Shown piece by piece: positions 7,309-17,591 of a stretch of 64,000 nucleotides of DNA (the stretch's first letter is position 1; each line of letters begins with the position of its first letter). The DNA comes from Hyphomicrobiaceae bacterium (lineage in GTDB: Bacteria > Pseudomonadota > Alphaproteobacteria > Rhizobiales > Devosiaceae), in the NCBI GenBank assembly GCA_020638065.1, contig JACKJG010000012.1, forward strand, positions 1-64,000, read 5' to 3'. The notes under the pieces are model-generated. The model was not told the origin of the DNA and made no database searches. It was given only the letters and a program-made list of their open reading frames with translations. Made by a program: the position numbers and the translations under genes.

Positions 7309-7536
7309 ATGGCGCGCAAACACCGGATCGGCAATGCGATCCGCCGGCTCAGGTTCGAGCATGGTGAAATGACCCAGCAGCAATTGGCGGACGCGGTAGG
7401 GGTTACGCGGCAGACGATTGTTGCGATGGAACAGTCGAAGTATTCGCCGTCGCTGGAGCTGGCCTTTCTGGTTGCCGATGTGTTCGGGCAGAAAGTCGAC
7501 GAGGTCTTCTGGCTGGACAAAGAGGGTGGTGAATAG
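7309..7536 (+). CDS. XRE/Cro-family HTH regulator (75 aa)
   Basis: It is a compact helix-turn-helix protein: IGNAIRRLRFEHGEMTQQQL, then ADAVGVTRQTIVAMEQSKYS (recognition helix) and PSLELAFLVADVFGQKVDEV. There is almost nothing outside the HTH domain, typical of the YozG/immR-like regulators that sit downstream of small membrane proteins. It starts 2 bp after the membrane-protein stop, so the two are co-transcribed. It probably acts on the palindrome over their shared promoter at 6799-6830. Confidence 0.9.
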   Translation: MARKHRIGNAIRRLRFEHGEMTQQQLADAVGVTRQTIVAMEQSKYSPSLELAFLVADVFGQKVDEVFWLDKEGGE

Positions 7537-7580
7537 GGTGATGCCCGCAGAGCCGAGCCGTGCCCCTTGATGTCATTAGA

Positions 7581-7599
7581 CTGTAACCTTACATTGTAA
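7581..7599. promoter_or_regulatory. Overlapping palindromes upstream of the MDR oxidoreductase
   Basis: TGTAACCTTACA (7581-7592, arms TGTAA/TTACA) overlaps TTACATTGTAA (7589-7599), giving three alternating TGTAA/TTACA half-sites about 90 bp before the gene. This resembles a site for a dimeric regulator of the HxlR, MarR or TetR kind. None is encoded immediately beside the gene, so the cognate factor is unknown. Confidence 0.45.
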
Positions 7600-7686
7600 A
7601 ATTGCGACGGACGCGAGAACGCCTGCGGGCTTCGAAGCGCGTATTGCGCGCCGCAAGCCTCGCCCGAACGCGAAAGGATAGTGAAG

Positions 7687-8658
7687 ATGAAAGCTGCTTA
7701 TGTCGAAGCTTACGGGCCGCCGGAAGTGGTCAAGATTCGCGACGTGCCGATGCCGGCACCGGCCGAGGGCGGCATCGTGGTCAAGTCGCACGCAACGACC
7801 GTCAATTCCGGCGACGCACGCGTTCGAGCATTGCGCGATCCCGGTGGCATGAAACTGCTGATGCGTCTGGCGCTGGGGTTCAATCGCCCCAAGCAGGCCG
7901 TTATCGGGTTCGATGTGGCGGGCGAGGTCGCCGCAGTCGGGGCAGGCGTCACGGACCTGAAGGTCGGTGACCGCGTGCTGGCCTCGAACCGGTTCAAGTT
8001 CGGCTGCCACGCCGAATATGTCCAGATCGACGCAGACGGCCTTGCGGTCAAAATTCCAGACAACCTCTCCTACGTCGATGCGATCTCCCTGCCGTTCGGT
8101 GGGGCGACATCGCTGGTCTTTTTCAAAGAGGGCGGGCTGAAGAGTGGCGAAAAGCTGCTGATCAACGGCGCGTCCGGCGCGGTTGGCGTGATGGCCATCC
8201 AGATCGCCAAGCTGATGGGCGCCGAGGTGACGGGGGTTTGCAGCGCCGCAAATGCTGGCCTGGTGCGCGAACTGGGCGCGGACCACGTCATCGACTATGC
8301 CAAAACCGATTTTGCTGTGGGCAGCGAGCGCTATGACGTGATCATGGATACGCATGGCAACGCTCCCTACGCCAGGGTCAAACACCTGCTCAGGCCGGGC
8401 GGCCGGTTTCTGATGGTTATCGGCAATCTGTGGCAGATGATTTCGGGCGGATTTCAGTCCGCCGTCATTTCGCCGCGCGACGACAAGGCGGCTGTGTCAT
8501 TCGAAAACTATGCCTATCTGCTCAATCTGGCGTCCAAGGGCGAAATCAAACCGGTCATCGATCAGGTTCTGCCGTTTTCGGACATCGTCGAAGCACATCG
8601 GCGCGTCGATTCCGGCCACAAGGTCGGCAGCGTAGTGGTTACCTTTGATCAGGGATAG
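7687..8658 (+). CDS. Zinc-independent MDR oxidoreductase (quinone oxidoreductase-like)
   Basis: The 323-aa product is a medium-chain dehydrogenase/reductase: MKAAYVEAYGPPEVVKI at the start, the GroES-like domain with VIGFDVAGEVAAVGAGV at about 75-92, and a Rossmann domain with LLINGASGAVGVMAIQIAK at about 155. The structural-zinc cysteine cluster is absent, as in the NADPH:quinone reductase branch. It likely reduces quinones or reactive enals. ATG 7687 was chosen over a GTG two codons upstream because AGGA lies at proper distance. The last 10 bp overlap the convergent PEBP-like gene. Confidence 0.88.
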   Translation: MKAAYVEAYGPPEVVKIRDVPMPAPAEGGIVVKSHATTVNSGDARVRALRDPGGMKLLMRLALGFNRPKQAVIGFDVAGEVAAVGAGVTDLKVGDRVLASNRFKFGCHAEYVQIDADGLAVKIPDNLSYVDAISLPFGGATSLVFFKEGGLKSGEKLLINGASGAVGVMAIQIAKLMGAEVTGVCSAANAGLVRELGADHVIDYAKTDFAVGSERYDVIMDTHGNAPYARVKHLLRPGGRFLMVIGNLWQMISGGFQSAVISPRDDKAAVSFENYAYLLNLASKGEIKPVIDQVLPFSDIVEAHRRVDSGHKVGSVVVTFDQG

Positions 8659-9038
8659 CGTTTGGTGGACTGCGCGGTATCAAGCAGTTTTCCGCCGGCG
8701 TCGTAAGCTTTTGCCGTCCATTGGTAATTGTGAGAACCGCTTGGCGGGCAGGGGCTCTTGTAGGTGAACGCGCCCGGCTCAATGGTCGCGCCGAAGGGGC
8801 CTGCCACCCTGCCGCCGCCGTGATTGAAATTCCGGACCTGCAGATCCACGAGTTTGAAATCAATGCGAGCCGTTCCTTCGGGCAGGTCCTGCAGTTGAAA
8901 GACCGGATTGTTGACCCGGTTTGGATGACCCGAAGTGCAAAGCGGAATGTCACCCCAGTCAAAGGTGAATTCAAAGGCGAATGTCTGCGACGTGGTGAAC
9001 AGCATGGCGCCAGCCAAAATCGGAAGCAGCTTTTTCAT
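8649..9038 (-). CDS. Exported PEBP-like (YbhB/YbcL) protein
   Basis: The 129-aa product has a clear signal peptide (MKKLLPILAGAMLFTTSQTFA, cleavage after about residue 21). The mature part follows the phosphatidylethanolamine-binding-protein-like pattern: CTSGHPNRVNNPVFQLQDLP, then VDLQVRNFNHGGG and YKSPCPPSGSHNYQWTAKAYD. It is shorter than typical YbhB (about 160-180 aa). It presumably binds an anionic ligand in the periplasm; the ligand is unknown. Confidence 0.78.
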   Translation of the reverse strand: MKKLLPILAGAMLFTTSQTFAFEFTFDWGDIPLCTSGHPNRVNNPVFQLQDLPEGTARIDFKLVDLQVRNFNHGGGRVAGPFGATIEPGAFTYKSPCPPSGSHNYQWTAKAYDAGGKLLDTAQSTKRYP

Positions 9039-9168
9039 GACATTCCTCCCAGTCTTTGTTGAGAGGCTAGAGCCGGTTTCCGTTGCCGGTCAAGTCACGA
9101 CGGGGGTTGGGTTTTGTTCCCGGTGGTGATAGCGAGATTCTCCTGTCGGATTTCATGCGGACAAAGCC

Positions 9169-9924
9169 ATGACGGCCCTATCGGTGAACCTCAATGCTGT
9201 TGCCATGCTGCGCAATCGCCGCGACGTGGGCTGGCCGAGCGTGACCGGCATCGCGCGGGTGGTTTTGGACGCCGGCGCGCATGGCGTGACGGTGCATCCC
9301 CGGCCCGACGAACGGCATATCCGCACGACGGACGTCTATGAACTTGCCGATCTGCTCCGGAACGATTATCCGCGCGCCGAGTTCAACATCGAAGGCTATC
9401 CCGACGAGCGGTTCCTCAAACTGGTCGAAGCGGTCAAGCCGCATCAGGTCACGCTCGTGCCGGACGATCCGGGCCAATCAACCTCCGACCATGGCTGGGA
9501 CATTGCCGCCAATGAGCAGGTTCTGAAAGCGGTCATCGCGCGTCTGCACGGATCGGGATTGCGTGTGTCCCTGTTCATCGATGAGGACCCAAATGCTCCG
9601 GCGCTTGCGGCAATGGTGGGTGCGGACCGGGTAGAACTCTATACCGGCCCCTACGGCGCAAGTTTCCGCACGGATGAAGGGCGCGAACACCTCGACGATC
9701 TGGTTGCGACCGCAAATGCCGCGCGCGAGGCCAGAACCGGTGACGGCGGCGGGCGGCCGCTGGGGATCAATATCGGGCACGATTTGACGCTGGAGAACCT
9801 GCCGTCATTCGTTGCCGCGGTCGGGCAGGTGGATGAGGCCTCTATTGGACACGGGATCACAGCCGACGCTTTGATCCTCGGCTTTGCTGAGGCGGTCAGG
9901 CGCTACAAGGCCGTGCTGGCCTGA
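9169..9924 (+). CDS. pdxJ: Pyridoxine 5'-phosphate synthase
   Basis: The 251-aa TIM-barrel enzyme condenses 1-deoxyxylulose 5-phosphate with 3-amino-2-oxopropyl phosphate in the DXP-dependent vitamin B6 pathway. Family signatures are SVNLNAVAMLRNRR at the N-terminus, GVTVHPRPDERHI at about residue 44, FNIEGYPDERFL at about 73, VTLVPDDPGQSTSDHGWD and INIGHDLTLENLP. The TLVPDD segment has Asp where E. coli has the Glu of LVPE; I believe this is common in alphaproteobacteria. It is monocistronic here. Confidence 0.96.
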   Translation: MTALSVNLNAVAMLRNRRDVGWPSVTGIARVVLDAGAHGVTVHPRPDERHIRTTDVYELADLLRNDYPRAEFNIEGYPDERFLKLVEAVKPHQVTLVPDDPGQSTSDHGWDIAANEQVLKAVIARLHGSGLRVSLFIDEDPNAPALAAMVGADRVELYTGPYGASFRTDEGREHLDDLVATANAAREARTGDGGGRPLGINIGHDLTLENLPSFVAAVGQVDEASIGHGITADALILGFAEAVRRYKAVLA

Positions 9925-9995
9925 TTTTGCCCGGTTTTCATGGTCGTTTCGGCATGTTGTATGCTCAGACGATTCTTGAATGAGGCCCGGTTCCC

Positions 9996-11492
9996 TTGAA
10001 ACGACTCCTATCCGGCATTTCGCTATTGTTTTCGGCGCTGATCGGCATCGCGGTGCTGGGTGGGCTGGTTTTCTTCGCGAGCGGCGGTTTCAAACCGGAC
10101 AGCATCGATGCCGTCGCGCCGCCGCGCGTGGCGCAGGCGGACGATATTCCCTTGCGGCCAAGCGTGATCAACGTGCCGGTTTCCGTGCCGATTTCGCGTG
10201 TGCGCGAAGAATTGGGCGCCAATGTTCCCAACAAGCTTCTGGAAATCAACGAGCGGCGCAACAAGTGTATCGACCAGAAGGTCGACCTCATTGTCACCCA
10301 GACCGCGATCACACTGGCGTGCAAGATCGAGGGTGTCATCCGCAAGGACGGGGAACTCCAGATTTCATCTGGCGACGGCAAGCTGAACGTCGTGCTGCCG
10401 ATCAAGTTTCGCATCACGGTTACGGCGCTTGACGGCATTCTGAAAGGCCAGAGTGAAACCGTTGAAGGGTCGCTGACGGTGAATGCGGATCTGGTGCCGC
10501 GGCTCAAGCCGAACTGGACATTTGCTGTCAATGCGGATGCCAATTTCCGCTGGCGCGACAGGGCACATGCCGATGTGTTCGGGTTCCGTCTGGACTTTGC
10601 CGATCAGTTGCGGCCGGAGATCCAGAAGGCGCTTGACGGGTTGGGGCCCGAACTTGCCAAAATGCTCAATGACTTGAACCTCAAACAGACGGTGGCCCGC
10701 GCGTGGCGCGACCTGCAGCAACCCTTCAAAGTCAGCGACGGGCCGGCCATCTGGGTGGCGGTGACACCCAGGAGCGTGCATTTCTCAGGTCTTCGAATTG
10801 GCACCAACACCATCTCCGCCAATGTTGCGCTGAGGGTCGAGACCCAGACACGCATCGGGTCCAAGCCGGACGTGACGGTCGATCGAACGCTGCCAAATCT
10901 CCGGGATGTCGGCAATCTTCCAGAAGGCTTCGAGATTTCGCTGCCGGTGACCGTGAGTTACCGGGCGATCGAGCGGCAATTGGCTTCGGCCAAACTGGGG
11001 AACCGCATCGTCGAAGTCGTCGATCCCAACGAGTATACGCTGGAGCTCAGCAAGTACGATGTCTACCCGAGCGACAAGGCGATCGTCATTGGCTTCGATT
11101 ATGTCGCCGACGCGCCCGGGCCATTGTTCGATGCGACGGGGCGGGCCTACCTGTCAGCCGTGCCACAGGTCAATTGGCGGAACAAGGACATCCGCTTCCG
11201 CGACATGCATTTCGCCAGCGTCGCGGACAATGTGGTGGTCGATGCGGCCTCGTTCATTGTGTCGCAGCGCCCGGTGATGCAGATTGCCGAGGACAACGCC
11301 TTCATTCCGTTCAAGGCGGAATATGACGAGCTGGTCAAGAACCTCGATGATGCGCTCGACAATCAGCTCGAAGGTGGTGTGAGCACGCAGGGCAATCTCA
11401 TCGAGGCCAACGTGGACAATGTCCAGTTTGCCGAGGACGGCATCCGGCTCATCGTCACGCTCAAGGGTGATTTGAACGTCCGGCTCCAATAA
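9996..11492 (+). CDS. DUF4403 family protein, membrane-anchored
   Basis: The 498-aa product starts at a TTG (MKRLLSGISLLFSALIGIAV) with GAGG 10 bp upstream. Residues about 7-29 form one N-terminal membrane helix. The remainder is a periplasmic, beta-rich region typical of DUF4403: SVINVPVSVPISRVREEL near 50, a mid Cys pair (RRNKCIDQKVDLIV...LACKIEG), and two similar halves, of which the second contains GFEISLPVTVSYRAIERQL. The two-halved architecture suggests a lipid- or hydrophobe-binding tubular fold, but this is inferred. No neighbour points to a pathway. Confidence 0.82.
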   Translation: MKRLLSGISLLFSALIGIAVLGGLVFFASGGFKPDSIDAVAPPRVAQADDIPLRPSVINVPVSVPISRVREELGANVPNKLLEINERRNKCIDQKVDLIVTQTAITLACKIEGVIRKDGELQISSGDGKLNVVLPIKFRITVTALDGILKGQSETVEGSLTVNADLVPRLKPNWTFAVNADANFRWRDRAHADVFGFRLDFADQLRPEIQKALDGLGPELAKMLNDLNLKQTVARAWRDLQQPFKVSDGPAIWVAVTPRSVHFSGLRIGTNTISANVALRVETQTRIGSKPDVTVDRTLPNLRDVGNLPEGFEISLPVTVSYRAIERQLASAKLGNRIVEVVDPNEYTLELSKYDVYPSDKAIVIGFDYVADAPGPLFDATGRAYLSAVPQVNWRNKDIRFRDMHFASVADNVVVDAASFIVSQRPVMQIAEDNAFIPFKAEYDELVKNLDDALDNQLEGGVSTQGNLIEANVDNVQFAEDGIRLIVTLKGDLNVRLQ

Positions 11493-11511
11493 GGCGCTTC
11501 AAACTGAAGAG

Positions 11512-12621
11512 CTAGCGCTGCATGGTCTTGTCGAAGGCGCGGATCGCATGGCCAACCGGCGCTGAATAGAGTTCGTAGAGCCCTTCGGTCCCGTCGAGCA
11601 CGCGTTTGGCATGAACCGGCCAGTTCGGGTCTTCGAGCGCGGGCCGGCCAAAGGCAACAAGGTCGGCCTGACCGTTGGCAATGATGGCTTCTGCCGCGTG
11701 CGGATCGTCGATCAGCCCGACGGCCATTGTCGGGATATCCGCACCTGAACGCACGGCTTCGGCAAACGGGACCTGATAGAGCGGCCCGGCCTTGACGCGG
11801 CCTTCAGAGAAGCCACCGGACGAGCAGTCGATCAGGTCCACGCCGCGCGCCTTGAGCTCCTTGGCGAGCGCGACCGAATCCTCGATCTGCCAACCCGCTT
11901 CATTCCAGTCCTGAACAGAAAGCCGCGCAAAAACGGGTTTCTGATCGGGCCAAACATTGCGGATGCCTTCTACGACTTCGAGCATGAAGCGCATGCGATT
12001 TTCGCGCGAGCCGCCATACTTGTCGTTGCGCTTGTTGGCGAGCGGCGAGAGGAACTGGTCGATCAGATAGCCGTGTGCGCCGTGAATTTCGACGATGTCG
12101 AACCCCGCAAGGAGTGCCCGCTCGGCGGCCTCGACAAAACGAAGAACCAGAGTCTCGATTTCGGCGATGGTGAGTTCGTGCGGAACCTTATCGCCATCCG
12201 CGTGGGGAAGCGGGCTTGGAGCAACCGGCAGCCAGTCCTCAAAGCCGACGCGGGCCTTCTGTACATCTGTGAGGTCTTTCTGCCAGGGATGCGGCGTGGT
12301 CGCCTTGCGGCCCGCATGGGCCAACTGGAGTGCCGCTGCGGCGCCCTGGGAGTGCAGGAAATCGACCACGCGCTTCATTGGTGCGATGTGTTCGTCGGAC
12401 CAGATGCCAGTGTCGGCATAGGTAATCCGGCCCTCGGGGGAAACTGCGGTCGCCTCGACGTAAACGAGGCCAAATCCGCCAATGGCGAAGCGCCCCAGAT
12501 GGGCCATGTGCCAGTCGTTGAGCAGACCCATACGGCTGGAGAACTGGCACATGGGGGAAACCGTGGTGCGGTTGCGCAGGGTCAGGCCCCGCAGCGTGAA
12601 CGGCGAAAAAAGCTGTGACAT
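11512..12621 (-). CDS. NADH:flavin oxidoreductase, YqjM-type old yellow enzyme
   Basis: The 369-aa FMN TIM-barrel reduces activated C=C bonds using NAD(P)H. Motifs are LRNRTTVSPMCQFSS near residue 17-31, with the redox-tuning Cys diagnostic of the thermophilic-like/YqjM class; LQLAHAGRKATTPHPW near 100; DIVEIHGAHGYLIDQFLSPL near 170; and FGRPALEDPNWPVHAKR near 335. The start is the ATG at 12621 rather than the TTG just before it. It is divergent from the permease gene. Confidence 0.93.
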   Translation of the reverse strand: MSQLFSPFTLRGLTLRNRTTVSPMCQFSSRMGLLNDWHMAHLGRFAIGGFGLVYVEATAVSPEGRITYADTGIWSDEHIAPMKRVVDFLHSQGAAAALQLAHAGRKATTPHPWQKDLTDVQKARVGFEDWLPVAPSPLPHADGDKVPHELTIAEIETLVLRFVEAAERALLAGFDIVEIHGAHGYLIDQFLSPLANKRNDKYGGSRENRMRFMLEVVEGIRNVWPDQKPVFARLSVQDWNEAGWQIEDSVALAKELKARGVDLIDCSSGGFSEGRVKAGPLYQVPFAEAVRSGADIPTMAVGLIDDPHAAEAIIANGQADLVAFGRPALEDPNWPVHAKRVLDGTEGLYELYSAPVGHAIRAFDKTMQR

Positions 12622-12767
12622 CAAGAAATCCGTCGGCAGGTTGGACGGATGGTTTCACATGTCCGCGCTTCATCGGCAAGTGCCGATGGACGATTTTTGG
12701 TCAATCTCTTGCGAACCGTGGTCCTGAGGCGCATAGGGGCCTTACATTCAAACGTGTCTTTGTTGCC

Positions 12768-13985
12768 GTGCTTGTCGAAATCGCCCTGATTGTCATTGTT
12801 GCGGCGGGACTTGTGGTCCTGCTCCACCCAAAGGTGCAACACAACGTGCACTGGCGGGCGGTGGTAACGCCCTTGGCCTCGATCATCGGGTCGGGGTTTC
12901 TCGTGGCCGGGCCGGTGTTGTCATATGCAGCGGGGCAACTCGCAGTCGTCGCGATGCTCGGTCTTTGTCTGGTCGCCTACTTTTATGGAAGTGCCATCCG
13001 AACCACGATTCGCTATTCGGAAGCTGAGATCGAGGCGGGCACCGCGCCCCGGCACTTGCTGGTGACGGACCGTCTCTCCGACGCGGTCCTGACCTTCGCC
13101 TATTTCATTTCGGTCGCATACTATATCAACCTGTTCGCGTCGTTCGGATTGAAGGGGATCGGCATCGTCGATCCCAATGCGACCCGCTGGGTTGCGGTTG
13201 TCGTCATTGGAGCGATCGGGGCGGTGGGCCTGTGGCGCGGACTGGGTGGGCTGGAACGCGTCGAGGTTTATGCCGTTGGGCTTAAACTGGCGATCATCGC
13301 GTCGATTTGTGTGGTGCTGCTCGGTATCCAGACCGGGGAAATTGCCACGGGAACCTTTTCCTGGCCGCAGATCAGCCACGACACCGGTTGGAACGAATTC
13401 AGAGTGCTTCTGGGTCTGGTGATCCTGGTGCAGGGGTTCGAGACGTCCCGCTATCTCGGTGAAGCCTATGACGGACCGCTGCGGATACGCACCATGCGTT
13501 ATGCGCAATGGCTGTCGACGGCGATTTATTTGATCTTTGTGTTGTTGGCGACGCGTTACTTCACAGGTCAGTTGCCCGCTGTGGGCGGCGAAACCGAGAT
13601 CATCGAATTGCTGCGGCCCGTTTCCCTTCTGATCGCGCCACTGATCATCATCACCGCACTGGCGTCGCAGCTTTCTGCGGCGGTAGCCGACATGAACGGT
13701 GCCGGCGGGCTCGTGGCCGAGGAATCCGGCAAACGCCTGTCGGTTGCGGCCGGCTATGCGGTGACGGCCGGCGCGGCGATCATTGTCACCCTGTTTGCCA
13801 ACATCTTTGAAATCATCACCTTGGCGAGCAAGGCCTTTGTTGCCTATTACGGGCTGCAGAGCCTTCAGGCCGTCTGGACGCTGATGCGGGCAAAGCCGCC
13901 ACACTGGCAGCTCAAGGCTGCGTTCTATTCTCTGGGCATTCCGCTTGCGATCGTCATCGTTCTGTTCGCCATTCCGGTGGAATAG
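12768..13985 (+). CDS. APC-like multi-pass membrane permease (start uncertain)
   Basis: The hydrophobic protein has about 11 membrane segments. Characteristic parts are WRAVVTPLASIIGSGFLVAG near the N-terminus, LVILVQGFETSRYLGEAYDG in the middle, and LASQLSAAVADMNGAGGLV near the end. It resembles uncharacterised amino-acid/polyamine/organocation-like permeases; the substrate is unknown. The frame is open from ATG 12615, but the first 50 residues of that version overlap the divergent gene and do not look like protein. GTG codons at 12768, 12834 and 12846 are alternatives, none with a clear ribosome-binding site. The convergent or divergent neighbours give no clue to its function. Confidence 0.7.
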   Translation: MLVEIALIVIVAAGLVVLLHPKVQHNVHWRAVVTPLASIIGSGFLVAGPVLSYAAGQLAVVAMLGLCLVAYFYGSAIRTTIRYSEAEIEAGTAPRHLLVTDRLSDAVLTFAYFISVAYYINLFASFGLKGIGIVDPNATRWVAVVVIGAIGAVGLWRGLGGLERVEVYAVGLKLAIIASICVVLLGIQTGEIATGTFSWPQISHDTGWNEFRVLLGLVILVQGFETSRYLGEAYDGPLRIRTMRYAQWLSTAIYLIFVLLATRYFTGQLPAVGGETEIIELLRPVSLLIAPLIIITALASQLSAAVADMNGAGGLVAEESGKRLSVAAGYAVTAGAAIIVTLFANIFEIITLASKAFVAYYGLQSLQAVWTLMRAKPPHWQLKAAFYSLGIPLAIVIVLFAIPVE

Positions 13986-14077
13986 GCGTGGCAATCTTCA
14001 CCATTGCTGACATAGGCGTGAACCGGATAACAGGCGCTCGCCAGGGCTGATAGGGTCGGCCAAAATCTGGAGCAAAG

Positions 14078-15295
14078 ATGATGGACGATATCAAAAGGGT
14101 CAGTTTTGCCGGGGCGGACGGCATGTCGGAGCTTGCGGCACGGCTCGATCTGCCGGCCGGGCGGCCGCGGGCCTACGCCATATTCGCGCATTGCTTCACC
14201 TGTTCGAAGGACCTCAATGCGGCGCGGCGCATTGCCGGCGCACTGGCGGGGCAGGGGATCGCCGTTCTTCGTTTCGATTTCACCGGATTGGGATCGAGCG
14301 AGGGCGAGTTCGCCTCGACCAATTTCTCCTCGAACGTTGCAGACCTCGTTGCTGCGGCCCGGTTTCTGGAGGAGCGCCACGAGGCGCCGCAACTTCTGAT
14401 TGGGCACTCTCTAGGTGGCGCCGCCGTTCTGGTGGCTGCGGGGCAGATCGAGAGTGTCCGGGCGGTCGCCACCATCGGTGCGCCGGCGGATGCCGAACAT
14501 GTGGTCAAGAATTTTGATGTGCATCTGGATGACATCGCAAAGTGTGGTGAAGCCGATGTAGCGCTGGCTGGTCGGCACTTCACCATCCGCCAACAATTCA
14601 TCGAAGATTTGCAGCAGGCAAATGTGCGTGACAGCCTTGCCCGGATGCGCAAGGCGTTGCTGGTATTGCATTCGCCGACGGACAATGTGGTCGGCGTGAG
14701 CAACGCGGCGGAGATTTTCGAGGCGGCCAAACACCCGAAAAGTTTCGTCTCACTCGATGGAGCCGACCATCTTCTGACCCGGGAATCCGACGCGGTTTTT
14801 GCCGCTTCGGTGATTGGGTCATGGGCGGAGCGCTATCTCGATCCGCGTCACGAGGATGTGGACGAACACGCGCCCACTGCGGCCGTTCTGCGCGAGACGC
14901 ACAACGGCAAATTCCAGAACTCGGTGCGCGTGAACCAGCACCGGCTACTGGCCGACGAGCCGGTGAAGGCGGGCGGGCTCGACAGCGGGCCCTCGCCCTA
15001 TGATTTCCTGGCCATCGCGCTTGGGGCCTGCACGTCGATGACGCTCAGGATCTATGCCGACTTCAAGGGGCTCGATATCGGCACCATCGATGTGACGGTC
15101 GATCATGCCAAGGTCTATGCCGACGACAAGGGCGAGGAAGGCGCGAAAGCCAAGATCGACCGGTTCGAGCGCCGTATCGGCTTTTCCAGAGAACTTGATT
15201 CAGAAACCACGGCCAAGCTTTTGAAAATTGCCGACAAATGCCCGGTGCACAAAACGCTGAAACATTCCAGCGAGATCGTGACGCGGGCGGTTTGA
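14078..15295 (+). CDS. Bifunctional alpha/beta hydrolase / OsmC-family protein
   Basis: In the 405-aa fusion, residues about 1-250 form an alpha/beta hydrolase with IFAHCFTCSKDLNAARRI at about 30, the nucleophile elbow GHSLGG near 108-113, and a C-terminal GADHLLTRESD giving the catalytic His. Residues about 270-405 form an OsmC/Ohr-type thiol peroxidase domain with YDFLAIALGACTSMTLRIYA (peroxidatic Cys) and CPVHKTLKHSSEI (second Cys/His region). This two-domain arrangement is a known family. The likely role is organic peroxide or thioester detoxification; substrates are not established. The start is ATG 14078 or 14081 after GGAG. Confidence 0.93.
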   Translation: MMDDIKRVSFAGADGMSELAARLDLPAGRPRAYAIFAHCFTCSKDLNAARRIAGALAGQGIAVLRFDFTGLGSSEGEFASTNFSSNVADLVAAARFLEERHEAPQLLIGHSLGGAAVLVAAGQIESVRAVATIGAPADAEHVVKNFDVHLDDIAKCGEADVALAGRHFTIRQQFIEDLQQANVRDSLARMRKALLVLHSPTDNVVGVSNAAEIFEAAKHPKSFVSLDGADHLLTRESDAVFAASVIGSWAERYLDPRHEDVDEHAPTAAVLRETHNGKFQNSVRVNQHRLLADEPVKAGGLDSGPSPYDFLAIALGACTSMTLRIYADFKGLDIGTIDVTVDHAKVYADDKGEEGAKAKIDRFERRIGFSRELDSETTAKLLKIADKCPVHKTLKHSSEIVTRAV

Positions 15296-15454
15296 GGGGG
15301 TGGCGGTTGGTGTGCGTATTCCACGCACCAACAGGGCACTAGCCAAAGGCGGGACGGGTGCGCTTTCACGCTTGCGATGAGAATGCGGGTACATTGAGGA
15401 AATCGGCTCGGCTCTGACCTGTCTCTGCAATAACGAAAACTCCTCTTGCGCCGA

Positions 15455-15475
15455 ACCGTACGGTACGGTACGGTC
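15455..15475. repeat. Short tandem repeat, unit GTACG/CGGTA
   Basis: Three to four head-to-tail copies of the 5-mer CGGTA, starting at ACCGTACGGTACGG. The unit length would allow slippage, but the repeat is outside any gene. Confidence 0.7.
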
Positions 15476-15525
15476 GCGGAAGGTTTGGGTTGGGAGGTTG
15501 GCTCCCACGGGTAGGCCAGTGTGGT

Positions 15526-15555
15526 GGCATCGGCATCGGCATCGGCATCGGCATT
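15526..15555. repeat. Tandem hexanucleotide repeat GGCATC x4 + GGCATT
   Basis: Five 6-bp units in a row (the last with one change) sit about 100 bp upstream of the TetR start, in the probable promoter/leader zone of TetR-ilvC. Confidence 0.8.
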
Positions 15556-15656
15556 GCGTGCACAGTTTTGGGGCGCCAAGCCGCACCCAATGAGTGACAT
15601 TGCTAAGGTGGAGTTCGCTGCCTTCGAACTAATGTTCAACGGGAGAGTTTTTCGTT

Positions 15657-17359
<1,703 letters not shown>

Positions 17360-17459
17360 CTGGCAATCAGGCCACCGCGAGTCACTGTTTGCGGTTGGGC
17401 CGGTGCGCTCGCAGGCAAAGCGTGGAATTAGTCGCGCGAATTGCCGGAACACTTTGGAA

Positions 17460-17484
17460 GGGAGGCCACAGCCTCCCTTTTTTA
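17460..17484 (+). terminator. Intrinsic terminator after ilvC
   Basis: GGGAGGC-CACA-GCCTCCC followed by six T's, at about 100 bp after the ilvC stop and 108 bp before the RTX gene. Confidence 0.9.
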
Positions 17485-17591
17485 TGCAATAGATTCAATT
17501 GTCTGGGTTAAGGTAAACAAAGGGTTTAACTGGGGTTCGCGCCCGCGCCGGGATAGGGAACGGCATCTTTGATGCATTCGGAGGCCCTCCT

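Larger units (their letters stand above)
15296..15656. other. 361-bp intergenic region with two short tandem repeats
   Basis: No gene is visible. The region holds the promoter of the TetR-ilvC pair and two simple-sequence repeats, listed separately. An A/T-rich stretch is present near 15420-15450. No terminator for the upstream hydrolase gene was recognised. Confidence 0.5.

Noticed and set aside
12921..13994. 357-codon frame antisense to the APC-like permease
   Set aside because: Arg/Gln/His-rich antisense shadow of a membrane protein gene.
17506..17526. Pair of TTAA motifs upstream of the RTX gene considered as a CtrA site
   Set aside because: Spacing between the motifs is 14 bp, not 7, so it does not match the consensus.
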